Below are positions 24,685 to 35,200 of a stretch of 64,000 nt of DNA, piece by piece (positions within the stretch are counted from its first letter, which is position 1; every line of letters begins with the position of its first letter). This DNA comes from Paracoccaceae bacterium. GTDB lineage: Bacteria > Pseudomonadota > Alphaproteobacteria > Rhodobacterales > Rhodobacteraceae. The translations under genes were made by a program, and so were the position numbers. Where the stretch lies: the NCBI GenBank assembly GCA_030697175.1, contig JAUYQR010000011.1, positions 682,001-746,000 of the forward strand, given 5' to 3'. The notes below the pieces were generated by a model that ran no database searches, was not told the origin of the DNA, and worked only from the letters and a program-made list of their open reading frames with translations.

Positions 24685-27600
24685 CCCGACGCCCTTTCGC
24701 GGGCGTCGCGCATTGCGCGCCGACGTGCCATTGCATCGTTGCGGGCCTGCGCTCCGGTGTCGGCAGCCGACGTCTGGGCAGCCGTCGCAGCAGCAGGGAT
24801 GGCACCGCCTCCGACATGCGCCGCCAAGGCCGACAGGACCGGAAAGCGGAAGATGTCGGTGATCGCCAGCTTGTCGGATTTCAGCGCCACCTTCAGTTCG
24901 CGGTGCGCCTGAACCGCCAGCAGCGAATGTCCGCCAAGCGCAAAGAAGTTGTCCGACCGCCCGACCCTCGGCACCCCCAGAACCCGCGCCCAGACGCTCG
25001 CGATGGCATCCTCGACGCTGTCCTCCGTTGGCGCAAAGGCGCGGTCGGAACCGGCGGCACCCAGCGTTGGCGCCGGCAGCGCCTTGCGGTCGACCTTGCG
25101 GTTCGGTGTCAGCGGAAAGCTGTCCAGCGTCACGAAATGCGCCGGCACCATGATCTCGGGCAGCATTTCTGCCAGATGCAGCCGCAGGGCACCTTCCTTC
25201 ACTTTGGCGTCAGCGGTCAGATAGGCCACAAGCCGCACGTCGCCGGGCTGATCCTCGCGTGGGATGACCACCGCCTGCCGCACGCCGGGCGCGGTTTCCA
25301 GCGCAGTCTCGATCTCGCCCAACTCGATCCGGTGGCCGCGCAGCTTGACCTGATGATCGGCGCGGCCGAGGAAATCAAGCTTGCCATCGGCGCGGCGGCG
25401 CACGAGGTCGCCGGTTCTGTACATCCGACCCTTGCCCGCGAACGGATCGGGGTGGAACCGTTCGGCCGTCAGGTCGTCGCGGCGGAAGTAGCCTTGCGCC
25501 ACGCCCTCGCCACCGATCCACAGCTCGCCCTCGGTGCCATCAGGCACCGGCGCGCCAGCGTCGTCCAGCACGTAAAGCGCGGTGTTTGCGATTGGCCTGC
25601 CGATATTCACCACACCCTCCGCCCCCGTCGTCGCCTCGACCGAGGACCAGATCGTCGTCTCGGTCGGTCCATACATGTTCAGAACCGGCCCGCCGATCAT
25701 GCCCGACAGGTCCGCCGCCAGTTTCCCCGGCAACGCCTCTCCGCCCACCAGCAGCCGCTTCAGCAGGCCAAGCGAGGCGCGCGCACCGTCGTCTTCGGCC
25801 AGCATCCGCGCCATCGACGGGGTGCATTGCAGGTGGCTGACACCGTGCCGCGTGATCAGGCCGGACAGCGAGGTGTCGGCCTCCGCCCCCGCGCCATTGG
25901 TGCGGCGCAGCACCTCGGCCAAGGGTTTCAGGCCGGCCATCACCTGCGCTGTCGGGATGCCGTAGTCGATCAGGCAGGCAACCTCGTCGACGTCGATCGC
26001 CTTCAACTCCTCAACCCGCGTCACGGCATCGTCGATGGTGCCGAACAGGCCCGAATCGTCGAAATAGCGCAGGAAGGCAAAGTCGAGGATCGCTTCAAGC
26101 TCCTCCGACGCAAGGCTCCCAAGATCGATCTCCATAGGGTTCGACACACCCTGCGGTTTCTTGAACGCCGGGAAGGCCCAGGCGTATTGCTTGATCAACC
26201 CGGCGGCCGACCGCAGGTAATCCTTCATCGGTTCGCGTGCCACCTCGCGCGCAGCGTCGCGGCTGTCGGCCAGATAGGTGTGCAGCATCAGCGTCACGGT
26301 GAAATCGGCCGGGTTATGCCCCGCCTCGGCCAGCGCGGCGCGGTAGATCTTCACCTTGTCGCCGACTTCCGCGACCGACTGGCCCAGAAGGTGCGTCAGC
26401 ACGTTCGCCCCAAGCTTGCCCGCGTCGCGCCAGGTTTCAGGGTTGCCCGCGGAGGTAATCCAGACAGGAAGCTCCTTCGACACCGGACGGGGCTGTGTGA
26501 TGACCTCGTGCAGCGTGCCGTCCTTGCGCGGGAAACCGACCGCCTCGCCGCGCCACAGCCGGCGCAGCGTGGTGATCACATCCAGCATCGCCTGCCGGTT
26601 GGCGGGCGGCGTATTCTCGGGCCGCAGCACGAAATCGTCCGGCTGCCAGCCCGACGCGATCGCAAGTCCCGCGCGGCCGTTGGTCAGGTTGTCGATCACC
26701 GCCCATTCCTCGGCGATCCGGGCGGGATGGTGCAGCGGTGCGACGCAACTGCCTGCGCGCACACCGATGTTCTTCGTGACGGCGGCAACTGCGGCTCCGG
26801 TGACCGAGGGGTTCGGATAAGGCCCGCCAAATGCGTGGAAATGCCGTTCCGGCGTCCATACCGCGCAGAACCCGTTGGCATCGGCGAACTTCGCACCTTC
26901 CAGCAACAGCTCGTATTTGCGCGGCCCGGCGCCATCGTCATTGCCCCAGTAATACAGGCTGAAATCCATCTTCCGCGAGGATACGGTGGTCCCGCCTGAT
27001 GGGCTGGTGCGGCTGGCATCGTCTGCCACGACCACCGTGAAGCCGCGCGTCAGGGTCCAGAACAGCTCCAGCACCGAAATGTCGAACGACAGCGAGGTGA
27101 CGGCCAGCCAGGTGCCGGGATCGGTGCCCAGCGTGTCGTCCATGCCGGCAAAGAAATTCATCACGTTGCGGTGCGTGACGACAACGCCCTTTGGCCGCCC
27201 GGTAGACCCGGAGGTATAGATCACATAGGCCGGATCGTCTGCCGTCGGGCCAGCTTCGGGTGCAACGGGCTGCGCGGCTGCGATGCGCGGGTCGGCGTCA
27301 AGCACAAGGTGCTGCAGGCCGGGCGGCAGATCGCCTGCCACGGCTCTTTCAGTGACGATCACCGCGCAGCCCGAATCCTCGGCATAAAGCGCAAGGCGGT
27401 CGGCGGGGTAGGCGGGGTCCATCGGCACATAGGCGGCCCCGGCCATCTGGATGCCAATGGCACCGGCCACCATGTCAGCACTCCGCCGACAGGCAAGACC
27501 CACGAGGCTACCCCGCCCTATGCCCATCTGGCGCAAGACCTGCGCAATCCGGGCGGCGCGGGCGATCAGATCGGCATAGCTGACGCCAGCCTCGGCCGCG

Positions 27601-29216
27601 ATGACGGCGGTGTGCTTCGGCGCCTTGCCGGCTTGCGCAAGGATCGCCGCCGGAATGGTCAGGCTGCGGTCATAGTCGCGGGCGGTCGCAGCCAGCGCTG
27701 CAGAAAGATGCGCCTCCTCGGCCGCCGATGTGACGGTGATCCTGGAAAGGTCGGCGCCGTCGGCAATGGCATGCGCTATGCGGTCGATGCGCGCGGCCAA
27801 GGCGGCTGCGTCGCTGGCAGGCAGGCGGCTTGTGTCATGCCAAAGCACTCCGGCACCCAGCGCCAGCGTGACGGCAGACCCCTCCACCGGACGGTCTGAC
27901 CGGGTCATGGCCAGCGGCGGCACCCGCAACCCCGCAAGGCTCGGCTCGCGCAAGGCAAGATCGGCGGCAGTTCCGGTTGCGGCCTCGGCTGCCGCAATGG
28001 CCCGCGCGGCGATTGCTTCGGCCTGTGCGGCCGGGCCGGTCGCGGCCAGCCGCAGCGGCACCCACGGCAGGATGTATCCGGGCGCGGCAGAGGGCCCGTT
28101 CGACCACGCGACGTCACCGCCGGTGCGGCCAGTCGCACGCAGCGCGGCCAAGGCGACAAGCGCCGGTGCAATGCCGGCCACGTCAAACTTGACGGATGCC
28201 CAGTCGGGCGCAGCCGTGACCGGGCCGCCGACCGGCGCGGGATCGCTGGCAACAAGCAGCGCACGGACCCCCTGCTCCGCCTCGGCCACAGGTGCCAAAG
28301 CCTCGGTCAAGCGGCGCGCGTCGGCGGCGTCGGGCGACGTCAGGTGCGCGACGCCAAGGCTGGAGGCGGCGACGGACGAACCCGCCATATCGGTCAGCCC
28401 CGACAACCGCACGGCCCCGGTGCCGCACGCGACGACAAGCCCGGATGCCGTATCAAGCACCGTGCCCGACGCAGCCGACCCGGCGCAAACCTCGGCACGT
28501 CCAACCGCCAGCACCCGGCCAGCCGCTTCGATCTTCGGCACCGTCAGCGGATTGCGATAGCCGCCATGATCCAGCGCCCGAACCTGCGCTGCGACCGCTT
28601 CGGCCGGCTTGGTGAAATCAAGCCTGCCTGCGGCCACAGGCCGGTCGGCTCGCCGATACAGATGGCGCGGCCCGGCAGGCTGGGCATGGCGTGGCTGCCC
28701 CCCTGCCTGTAGCGCGGCGATCACCGACGGAAAACTGTCCAGCGCCGCGGCAAAACAGCGGGCGTTCAATGTGAAGGCGGTCTCGTCCGCGGCGATGTCA
28801 ACGGCGCGCGTCACAAGGATGTCGCCCTCGTCGATCCCCGCCGTCACCAGATGCCATGTCACCGCATGCTGCCGCTCGCCGTTCAGCAAGGCCCAGACCG
28901 GAGCGTTCAGGCCGGCATACCCCGGCAGCGGTCCGTCGTGGAAGTTCACGCCTCCCATCTTGGCCCGCGCGATCACGGGTTCCGGCACCAGCGACAGGTT
29001 GGCCACCGACAGCACCCAGTCATAGACCAGTCCATCGGTCCGCGCCGAAAGGTCCGCCCCCGGCGCCAGCACCCGCAAGCCCCTGTCGCCAGCCCATCGC
29101 ACCACGCGGGCGTCACGGGTAACGACTGCGGCAATCGCGTGGCCTTCGTCCAGCCACAGGTTGCCGCATTCGGCTGCAAGGCTTTCGTTGCCGATCAGAA
29201 GGGCGGTCAGTGTCAT
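24681..29216 (-). CDS. NRPS: formyltransferase, adenylation with inserted luciferase-like monooxygenase, PCP
   Basis: A 1511-residue assembly-line protein. Residues about 1-180 are a formyltransferase domain (NFHDGPLPGYAGLNAPV and GIDEGDIL carry the Asn/His/Asp set). About 315-520 looks like a wasted condensation/linker region without a HHxxxDG motif. The adenylation domain starts near 525 (YVIYTSGSTGRPKG at 664), breaks off near 735, and resumes near 1115 (LLVGGEALPG, NMYGPTETTIW, YRTGDL, NRKVDR). The break holds a luciferase-like flavin monooxygenase (about 745-1105), as in the MupA/Atu3671 group. The PCP has LGGHSLL (Ser1431). A basic helical tail ends the chain. By-eye binding-pocket code DILQLGMIWK resembles glycine. 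The gene starts 13 bases after the PKS stop. Confidence 0.93.
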   Translation of the reverse strand: MTLTALLIGNESLAAECGNLWLDEGHAIAAVVTRDARVVRWAGDRGLRVLAPGADLSARTDGLVYDWVLSVANLSLVPEPVIARAKMGGVNFHDGPLPGYAGLNAPVWALLNGERQHAVTWHLVTAGIDEGDILVTRAVDIAADETAFTLNARCFAAALDSFPSVIAALQAGGQPRHAQPAGPRHLYRRADRPVAAGRLDFTKPAEAVAAQVRALDHGGYRNPLTVPKIEAAGRVLAVGRAEVCAGSAASGTVLDTASGLVVACGTGAVRLSGLTDMAGSSVAASSLGVAHLTSPDAADARRLTEALAPVAEAEQGVRALLVASDPAPVGGPVTAAPDWASVKFDVAGIAPALVALAALRATGRTGGDVAWSNGPSAAPGYILPWVPLRLAATGPAAQAEAIAARAIAAAEAATGTAADLALREPSLAGLRVPPLAMTRSDRPVEGSAVTLALGAGVLWHDTSRLPASDAAALAARIDRIAHAIADGADLSRITVTSAAEEAHLSAALAATARDYDRSLTIPAAILAQAGKAPKHTAVIAAEAGVSYADLIARAARIAQVLRQMGIGRGSLVGLACRRSADMVAGAIGIQMAGAAYVPMDPAYPADRLALYAEDSGCAVIVTERAVAGDLPPGLQHLVLDADPRIAAAQPVAPEAGPTADDPAYVIYTSGSTGRPKGVVVTHRNVMNFFAGMDDTLGTDPGTWLAVTSLSFDISVLELFWTLTRGFTVVVADDASRTSPSGGTTVSSRKMDFSLYYWGNDDGAGPRKYELLLEGAKFADANGFCAVWTPERHFHAFGGPYPNPSVTGAAVAAVTKNIGVRAGSCVAPLHHPARIAEEWAVIDNLTNGRAGLAIASGWQPDDFVLRPENTPPANRQAMLDVITTLRRLWRGEAVGFPRKDGTLHEVITQPRPVSKELPVWITSAGNPETWRDAGKLGANVLTHLLGQSVAEVGDKVKIYRAALAEAGHNPADFTVTLMLHTYLADSRDAAREVAREPMKDYLRSAAGLIKQYAWAFPAFKKPQGVSNPMEIDLGSLASEELEAILDFAFLRYFDDSGLFGTIDDAVTRVEELKAIDVDEVACLIDYGIPTAQVMAGLKPLAEVLRRTNGAGAEADTSLSGLITRHGVSHLQCTPSMARMLAEDDGARASLGLLKRLLVGGEALPGKLAADLSGMIGGPVLNMYGPTETTIWSSVEATTGAEGVVNIGRPIANTALYVLDDAGAPVPDGTEGELWIGGEGVAQGYFRRDDLTAERFHPDPFAGKGRMYRTGDLVRRRADGKLDFLGRADHQVKLRGHRIELGEIETALETAPGVRQAVVIPREDQPGDVRLVAYLTADAKVKEGALRLHLAEMLPEIMVPAHFVTLDSFPLTPNRKVDRKALPAPTLGAAGSDRAFAPTEDSVEDAIASVWARVLGVPRVGRSDNFFALGGHSLLAVQAHRELKVALKSDKLAITDIFRFPVLSALAAHVGGGAIPAAATAAQTSAADTGAQARNDAMARRRAMRDARERASG

Positions 29217-29229
29217 GCGATAGCTCCGG

Positions 29230-32200
29230 TCATTCGGCGGCGACTTGTCGGTCGGTCAGGTTGAAGGCTGGTTCGGTGGCAGAGGCCGCCTCGGCCTCGA
29301 CAATGGCGGCCCGCAGCCGCGAGGCGAGCACCCGGACGTTCGGTTCCAGCACCATGGAATCGTGGTTACCCGGCACCTCATCCACCTTCAGGCGGGGTGC
29401 GAAGGGGGTCCACTGGTTGTCGTGGAACACGTATTCCCGCTCGGAGCTGATCCAGTTGCCGCCGCTCACCTTGAAGTTCCGGTCAAGCTGCGGGCGATAC
29501 AATACCACCCGTCCATCCGCCCATGGTGTAACCTGATAGACCCCTACAGCGTGGCGGAAAGCGGCTTCGATCGCGGCATTGTTGAACGATGGCACCGTCG
29601 GGTCCGGCTCGTTCGCCGCAACGGCGCGGCGCGAGCGTTCCCATGCGATCCGTCTTCGCGCCCATTCGGCAAGAAACCGTGGCCCGCCTCGGCGCAGTTC
29701 CGTCAGCTTCATCAAGGCACGGTCGATTGTGCTGGGAACGGGGCGCACTGGCAGCGGCGTGTCCAGAAGCACAAGCAGCGCCACTTCCTCGCCCAGAGCG
29801 CGCAGTTGGCGCGCAATATCCCACGCCGTGATCCCCCCGCCCGAAAAACCGCCAAGCAGATAGGGCCCCTTTGGTTGCACCTGCCGGATTTCGGCAAGAC
29901 AGTCGGCAGCGGCTTCTTCGATCGTCATGTGCGGTGCGGCTTCACCGAACAGCCCGCGCGCCTGCAACCCGTAGAAGGGCCGGTCGGTGCCGATCAGATG
30001 AGCAAGGTGGCGCAGGTTCAACACGTTGCCGAACATGCCCGCCACAAGGAAGAACGGCGTTTTCGGCCCGCCGTCGCCGCCATGCATAGCGACAAGGTGA
30101 GTAAAGCTGGGGCCTGCCGGATCGGCCTTGGCGGCTGGGTCGGCGGCGGCTTCCTCCGGCCCGATCCGGTCGGCGATCAGCTTGGCGCAGCGCGCGATGG
30201 TCGGCGCCTCGAACAGTACCGAGATCGGGAAATCGATCTTCCACTGCCGACGGATCATCGCAAACAGCCGCACCGCAATCAGCGAATGGCCGCCAAGCGC
30301 GAAGAAGTCATCCTCGACACCCACCTGTGCCACACCCAAAAGATCGGCCCAGAAACCAGCCAGCACACGTTCCACCTCGGTGCGCGGCGCGAGATAGTCG
30401 TTTTCCAGCTCGGGCCGCGCAAAGCCCGGCCCTTCGACGGCGTCTGCCGGCACGGCGTTGTTCTGCCGCACCAGCGCAGGCAGATCGAGCGAAGAGACCA
30501 GCACCTGCGGCGCATCAAATGCCAGAGCCCGGACAAAGGCCTCGGCCCCTTCCGCCGGGCGGATGCCATCGGCAAGCGCCTGAACCAGGCGTTCCTCGGC
30601 CGGTGAAAGCGAGCGGCGCGCGTCATCGGCCAGCACTTCGCGCGGCGCAGGTGGGGCCGGACGGGCCAGAACCTCCTCGGCGGAAACCGAGCGGAAGGTG
30701 ATGCCTTCAACCTCGATCAGCACCCGACCGGCGGGGTCGGTCAGCGTGACGTCAAAGCTGGCAACATCGGCTCCGGGCGCACCGGCCAACCGCGCCCAAC
30801 TGCGGATTTCCGCAGTCAGTGGCGCATGGGTGCGCACCGTGCCAAGCGTGACCGGCACCCAGATCGCGCCCATCGGGGCGGGCGGCAACAACGCCAACCC
30901 CCAGCCGGTGCCAATGTCGAAAAGGGCCGGATGGATGGCGCAACTGTCCGCATCGGCGGTGGCCTGCGCGGGCAGGGCCAGCGTGGCGATGCCTTCAGTC
31001 TGGCCGATCGCGGTTGCCCGCAACACCTGCCAGCGCGGACCGAAGGCAAGCCGGTCTTCTTGCGCGGACGGCAACGCCACGCCGCCCTGTGCGCTGGCAC
31101 GGCTGGTGCAGCGGGCTGTGATGGCGGCCAGATCGACAAGCCCGGTCGGCGTGGCAAGTGGCGAAATCCCCGCCTCGGCAGTCAAGACCCAGCCAGCGGT
31201 TTCCCGGGCACGCGCCTGCATCCGGTAGGCACCGTCGCGGCCCTTGCTGACGCTGACACGAAGATCGCGCGGCATGTCCGCTTCCAGCCGAAGCGGGCGG
31301 AACACGGTCAGGTCGGTCAGGGTAAAGCCCGCCGGAGCACCGATCGCCGACATCGCCTCGGCCACGATTTCGGGCCAGCCGGCACCTGGCAGGACGGCGG
31401 TGCCATCCTTCAGACGGTGGTCATCCATGACCCATTGGCTGGCCGACAGCGTGGCTTCGAAGTGATAGCCATCGTCGGCCTTGGTCATCCGTTCCAGCAC
31501 CAGCATCCCGGGCAGCGGGGCAGCCCCAGCATCCTTGCCCTGACGGCGGGCGTCGGCATCTGCGGCCATGCCGATGCCCGACCAGATCCCCCAATTCACG
31601 GCGACGACCTTGGTCTTGCCCCCCGCACGCGACCGGGCAAAGGCGTTGAGATACTCGTTGGCCGCCACATAGTCGGCCTGACCCGCCGGCGAGGTTACCG
31701 TCGAAGTCGACGAGAACAGCACGAGCCGGTCGATGCTGCCATCGGGCAAAAGCTGATCCAGAAGCTTGGTGCCGTGGACCTTTGCCGACAGCACCGCCTC
31801 GGCAGCACCGGGATCCTTGCCCAGAAGCGGCGCATCGTCGACCGTGCCTGCGGCGTGCACGACGCCATGAATTCGGCCAAGCGTGGCGCGCACCCGGTCA
31901 AGCGCGGTGCGCATGTCCTCGGGGTTGCAGACATCGGCGGCCAGCGGCAGCACCTGACCCAACCGCTCCAGCCGCGCAATCACCCCGGCCCGCACGCTGC
32001 CGGGCGCAGGCAAGCTGCGGCCAATCAGGGCGACCCGCGCGCCGTGGTCCCGCATCAGCCGCTCGGCAACGGTCACCCCGATGCCACCGAAACCGCCGGT
32101 GATCACCCAGACCGAGCCCTGCGGAACCTCTGCCGGGGCGGGCAGCGGCGCAGGCGCAAGCCGCTGTTCAAACCGTCGGCTGCCACGAAGTGCGGCGAAA

Positions 32201-35200
32201 CCGTTGCCGGGCGCTGCCAGCAATTCCTCCAGCACCAGTGAAACCGTCTCGGCCGGGATCACTGTGCGCCGTCCCTCTGGCAGGCTCACGTCCAGTTGCG
32301 CAGCGGTCAGGCCCGGCAGTTCGCGCGGCATCACCCGGACAGGGCCCGCAACGGCGGCCTTTTCCGGGTTGGCAAGCCGTTCCGACCGCACCTGCGCCGC
32401 GTCCGAGGTCACCACAGTCAGGTGAGGCATCGGCTTCATCCCCGCCTCGCCCAGCGCCTGGCCCAGGAAGAACAGGCTCCAGAACCCCTGTTCAAGGTTG
32501 CGGTGGAAAAAGCTGGAACCGGGGCGGAAGGCTTCTGCCGTGGTCACCAGCCAGAAATGCCCGATCCGCGCCGGTGTCAGGTCGCGCAGCGCCAGATCGG
32601 CGAAAAGCGCGTCATAGCCTTCCCGCCCATGTTCGGGCGCAAGGGTATAAGTGTCCTCACCCGTGCGGGCAAAAGCATCGCCCGCATGCACGGTGATCAC
32701 GCGGTGTCCCCCGTCGCGCAGGCGCTGGGCGGCGGCGCGCGCCAGCCCGGCCTCGTCTGCGAAGATCAGCCAGGTCATTGGCGCGCCCAGATCGGTTTCG
32801 ACATCAACCAGGCAATCGGCCGGGGCCGCCCGCCAGGCCAGCCGATAGCCGAAATCCGTCACTGCGCCGTGGCGTTTGGCAAGGTTGTCCTCGGCCACCG
32901 TCAGCGCGGGCTTGCCCGGTTCGATGAAATAACGCGACCGCTGGAACGGATAGGTCGGCAGCGGCACCCGGCGGCGCGGGGCATCACCCCAAAGTTGCGT
33001 CCAGTCGGGGTTGGCACCACAGGCCCAAAGGCGGCCAAGCGTTGCGATGAAATGGCGGTCGTCCGACGTGGTATCGTCAGGGTGGCGCAGGCTGGCCGGC
33101 ACCGGCTGGCCGCCCATCACGCCATTGGCTTGCGACAGCGTCGCCAGCGCACGGCCCGGGCCAACCTCCAGATACACCCGGTCGGGGTTCTGCCGCAGCG
33201 TCGCCATGCCTTGTGCAAAGCGCACCGTGCCGCGCAGATGCGCGACCCAGTACTCCGGGCTGGTCGCCTCGGCATCGGTCAGCGGTAGGCCCGAACGGTT
33301 GGAGATGATCGGAATGCGGGGCGTCGACAGCCGCATCTTCGCCAGATGCGCCCGGAACTCGGCAAGGATCGGCTCCAGCATCTTGGAATGCGCCGCGATG
33401 TCGATGGCGATGCGGCTCGATTCGATGCCGTCGGCGCGCAGCCTATCAGCCAGCGCCAGCAGCCCCGCGTCCGGTCCGGAAACGACGGTCAGTTCCGGAG
33501 CGTTGACCGAGGCGATATCAAGATCGCCGAGGTAGGGTGCTAACGCCGCCTCCGACAGCGGCACCGAAAGCATCCCGCCCGCAGGCACCGTGTCAAAAAG
33601 CTTGCCGCGCAGGTGGACAAGCCCCACCACCTCTTCCAGCGTCATCACGCCCGCCACGCAGGCGGCGGCGTTTTCGCCCATGCTGTGACCAATCAGGACA
33701 GACGGAATTACCCCCCAGCTTTCCCACAGCTTGGCCAGCGCAATCTCGACAATCAGGATCAGCGGCAGTTGCAGCGACGGGCGGCGCAACCGTTCGGCGG
33801 CAGCAGCCTCGGCCCCAGGTTCTGGCAGCCACAGCGGGCGGATGTCGGCATCGCCCAGCGCATCAAGTGCAGCCAGGCCACGATCCATCCATTCGGCAAA
33901 GACTGGCTCGGTCTCATAAAGGTCGCGCGCCATGTTGGGGTATTGCGCGCCCCCACCGGGGAACATGAATACGATCTCCGGCGCGTCGCCGACGCGGCGG
34001 TGGGTGAACACCCGGCGCGGATCGCCAGCATCCAGCATGGCGGCGGCCTCTTCATGGCTGGCCGCCACCAGCACCCGGCGATGTTCGAACGCGCGACGTC
34101 CGTCCTTCAGCGTATAGGCCACATCTGCCAACGGCTGTTCCGGATGCGCACGCAGATGCGCCGCGAGCCGCGACGAAGCCTCGCCCAGCGCCGATGCACT
34201 GCGAGCCGACAGCGTCAGCAGCTGGAACGGCCAGTCCGCCTCGGCTGTCGGCCTAACCGCAGGAGCTTCCTCCAGCACGACGTGCGCGTTCGTCCCGCCA
34301 ACCCCAAGCGAGTTGATCCCGGCCCGACGCGGCGTCGCCCGTCGGGGCCATGCGGTCAGCGTGTCATTCACCCGGAACGGGCTGTTGGCAAAATCAATCG
34401 CCGGATTCGGCGCCTCGAAATTCAGGCTCGGCGGCATCTCCTTGTGATGCAGCGCCAGTGTCGCCTTGATCAGGCTGGCGACCCCGGCTGCGGTATCCAG
34501 ATGGCCGATGTTGGTCTTGACGCTGCCGATGCGCGCAAATCCGGTCAGCGAGGTCGTGCGTCGGAATGCTTCGGTCAGCGCGGCCACCTCGATCGGGTCG
34601 CCAAGGTAAGTGCCCGTCCCGTGACATTCGATGTAATCGACCGTGTCGGCAGGTGTGCCTGCCACAGCCATCGCGGTGGCGATGCAGGCAGACTGACCCT
34701 CGACCGAAGGTGCCAGATAGCCCGCCTTTGCCGCGCCGTCGTTGTTGACCGCCGATCCCTTGATCACCGCCCAGATATGGTCGCCATCGGCCAGCGCATC
34801 CTCCAGCCGGCGCAGCACGACCGCCCCCGCGCCCGACCCGAACACCGTGCCCTGCGCACGATGGTCAAAGGCGTGGCAGACCCCATCGGGCGACAGCACC
34901 TCGCCCTCCTTGTAAATGTAGCCCCGGTTCTGCGGCAGTTCGATCGTCACGCCGCCCGCCAGCGCCATGTCGCATTCGCCGTTGATCAGCGCCTGCGCGG
35001 CATAATGCACGGCCACAAGCGAGGTGGAGCAGGCGGTCTGCAAGTTCAGGCTCGGCCCTTTCAGGTCGAACACATGGCTCACCCGGGTGGACAGGAAATC
35101 CTTGTCGTTGCCGGTGTGGCGCAAGAGGAACATCCCCGTGCTATCCACCAGCGCCGGGTTCGAGCAGATGTTGAAATAGAAATAGCTGCCCATGCCGCAG

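Noticed and set aside
24432-26999. 855-codon plus-strand ORF opposite the NRPS
   Set aside because: Antisense shadow; its sequence is arginine/alanine-rich without motifs.
24681-29216. Functional condensation domain in the NRPS
   Set aside because: No HHxxxDG motif could be found; the C-C bond forming step is better assigned to the KS of the PKS.
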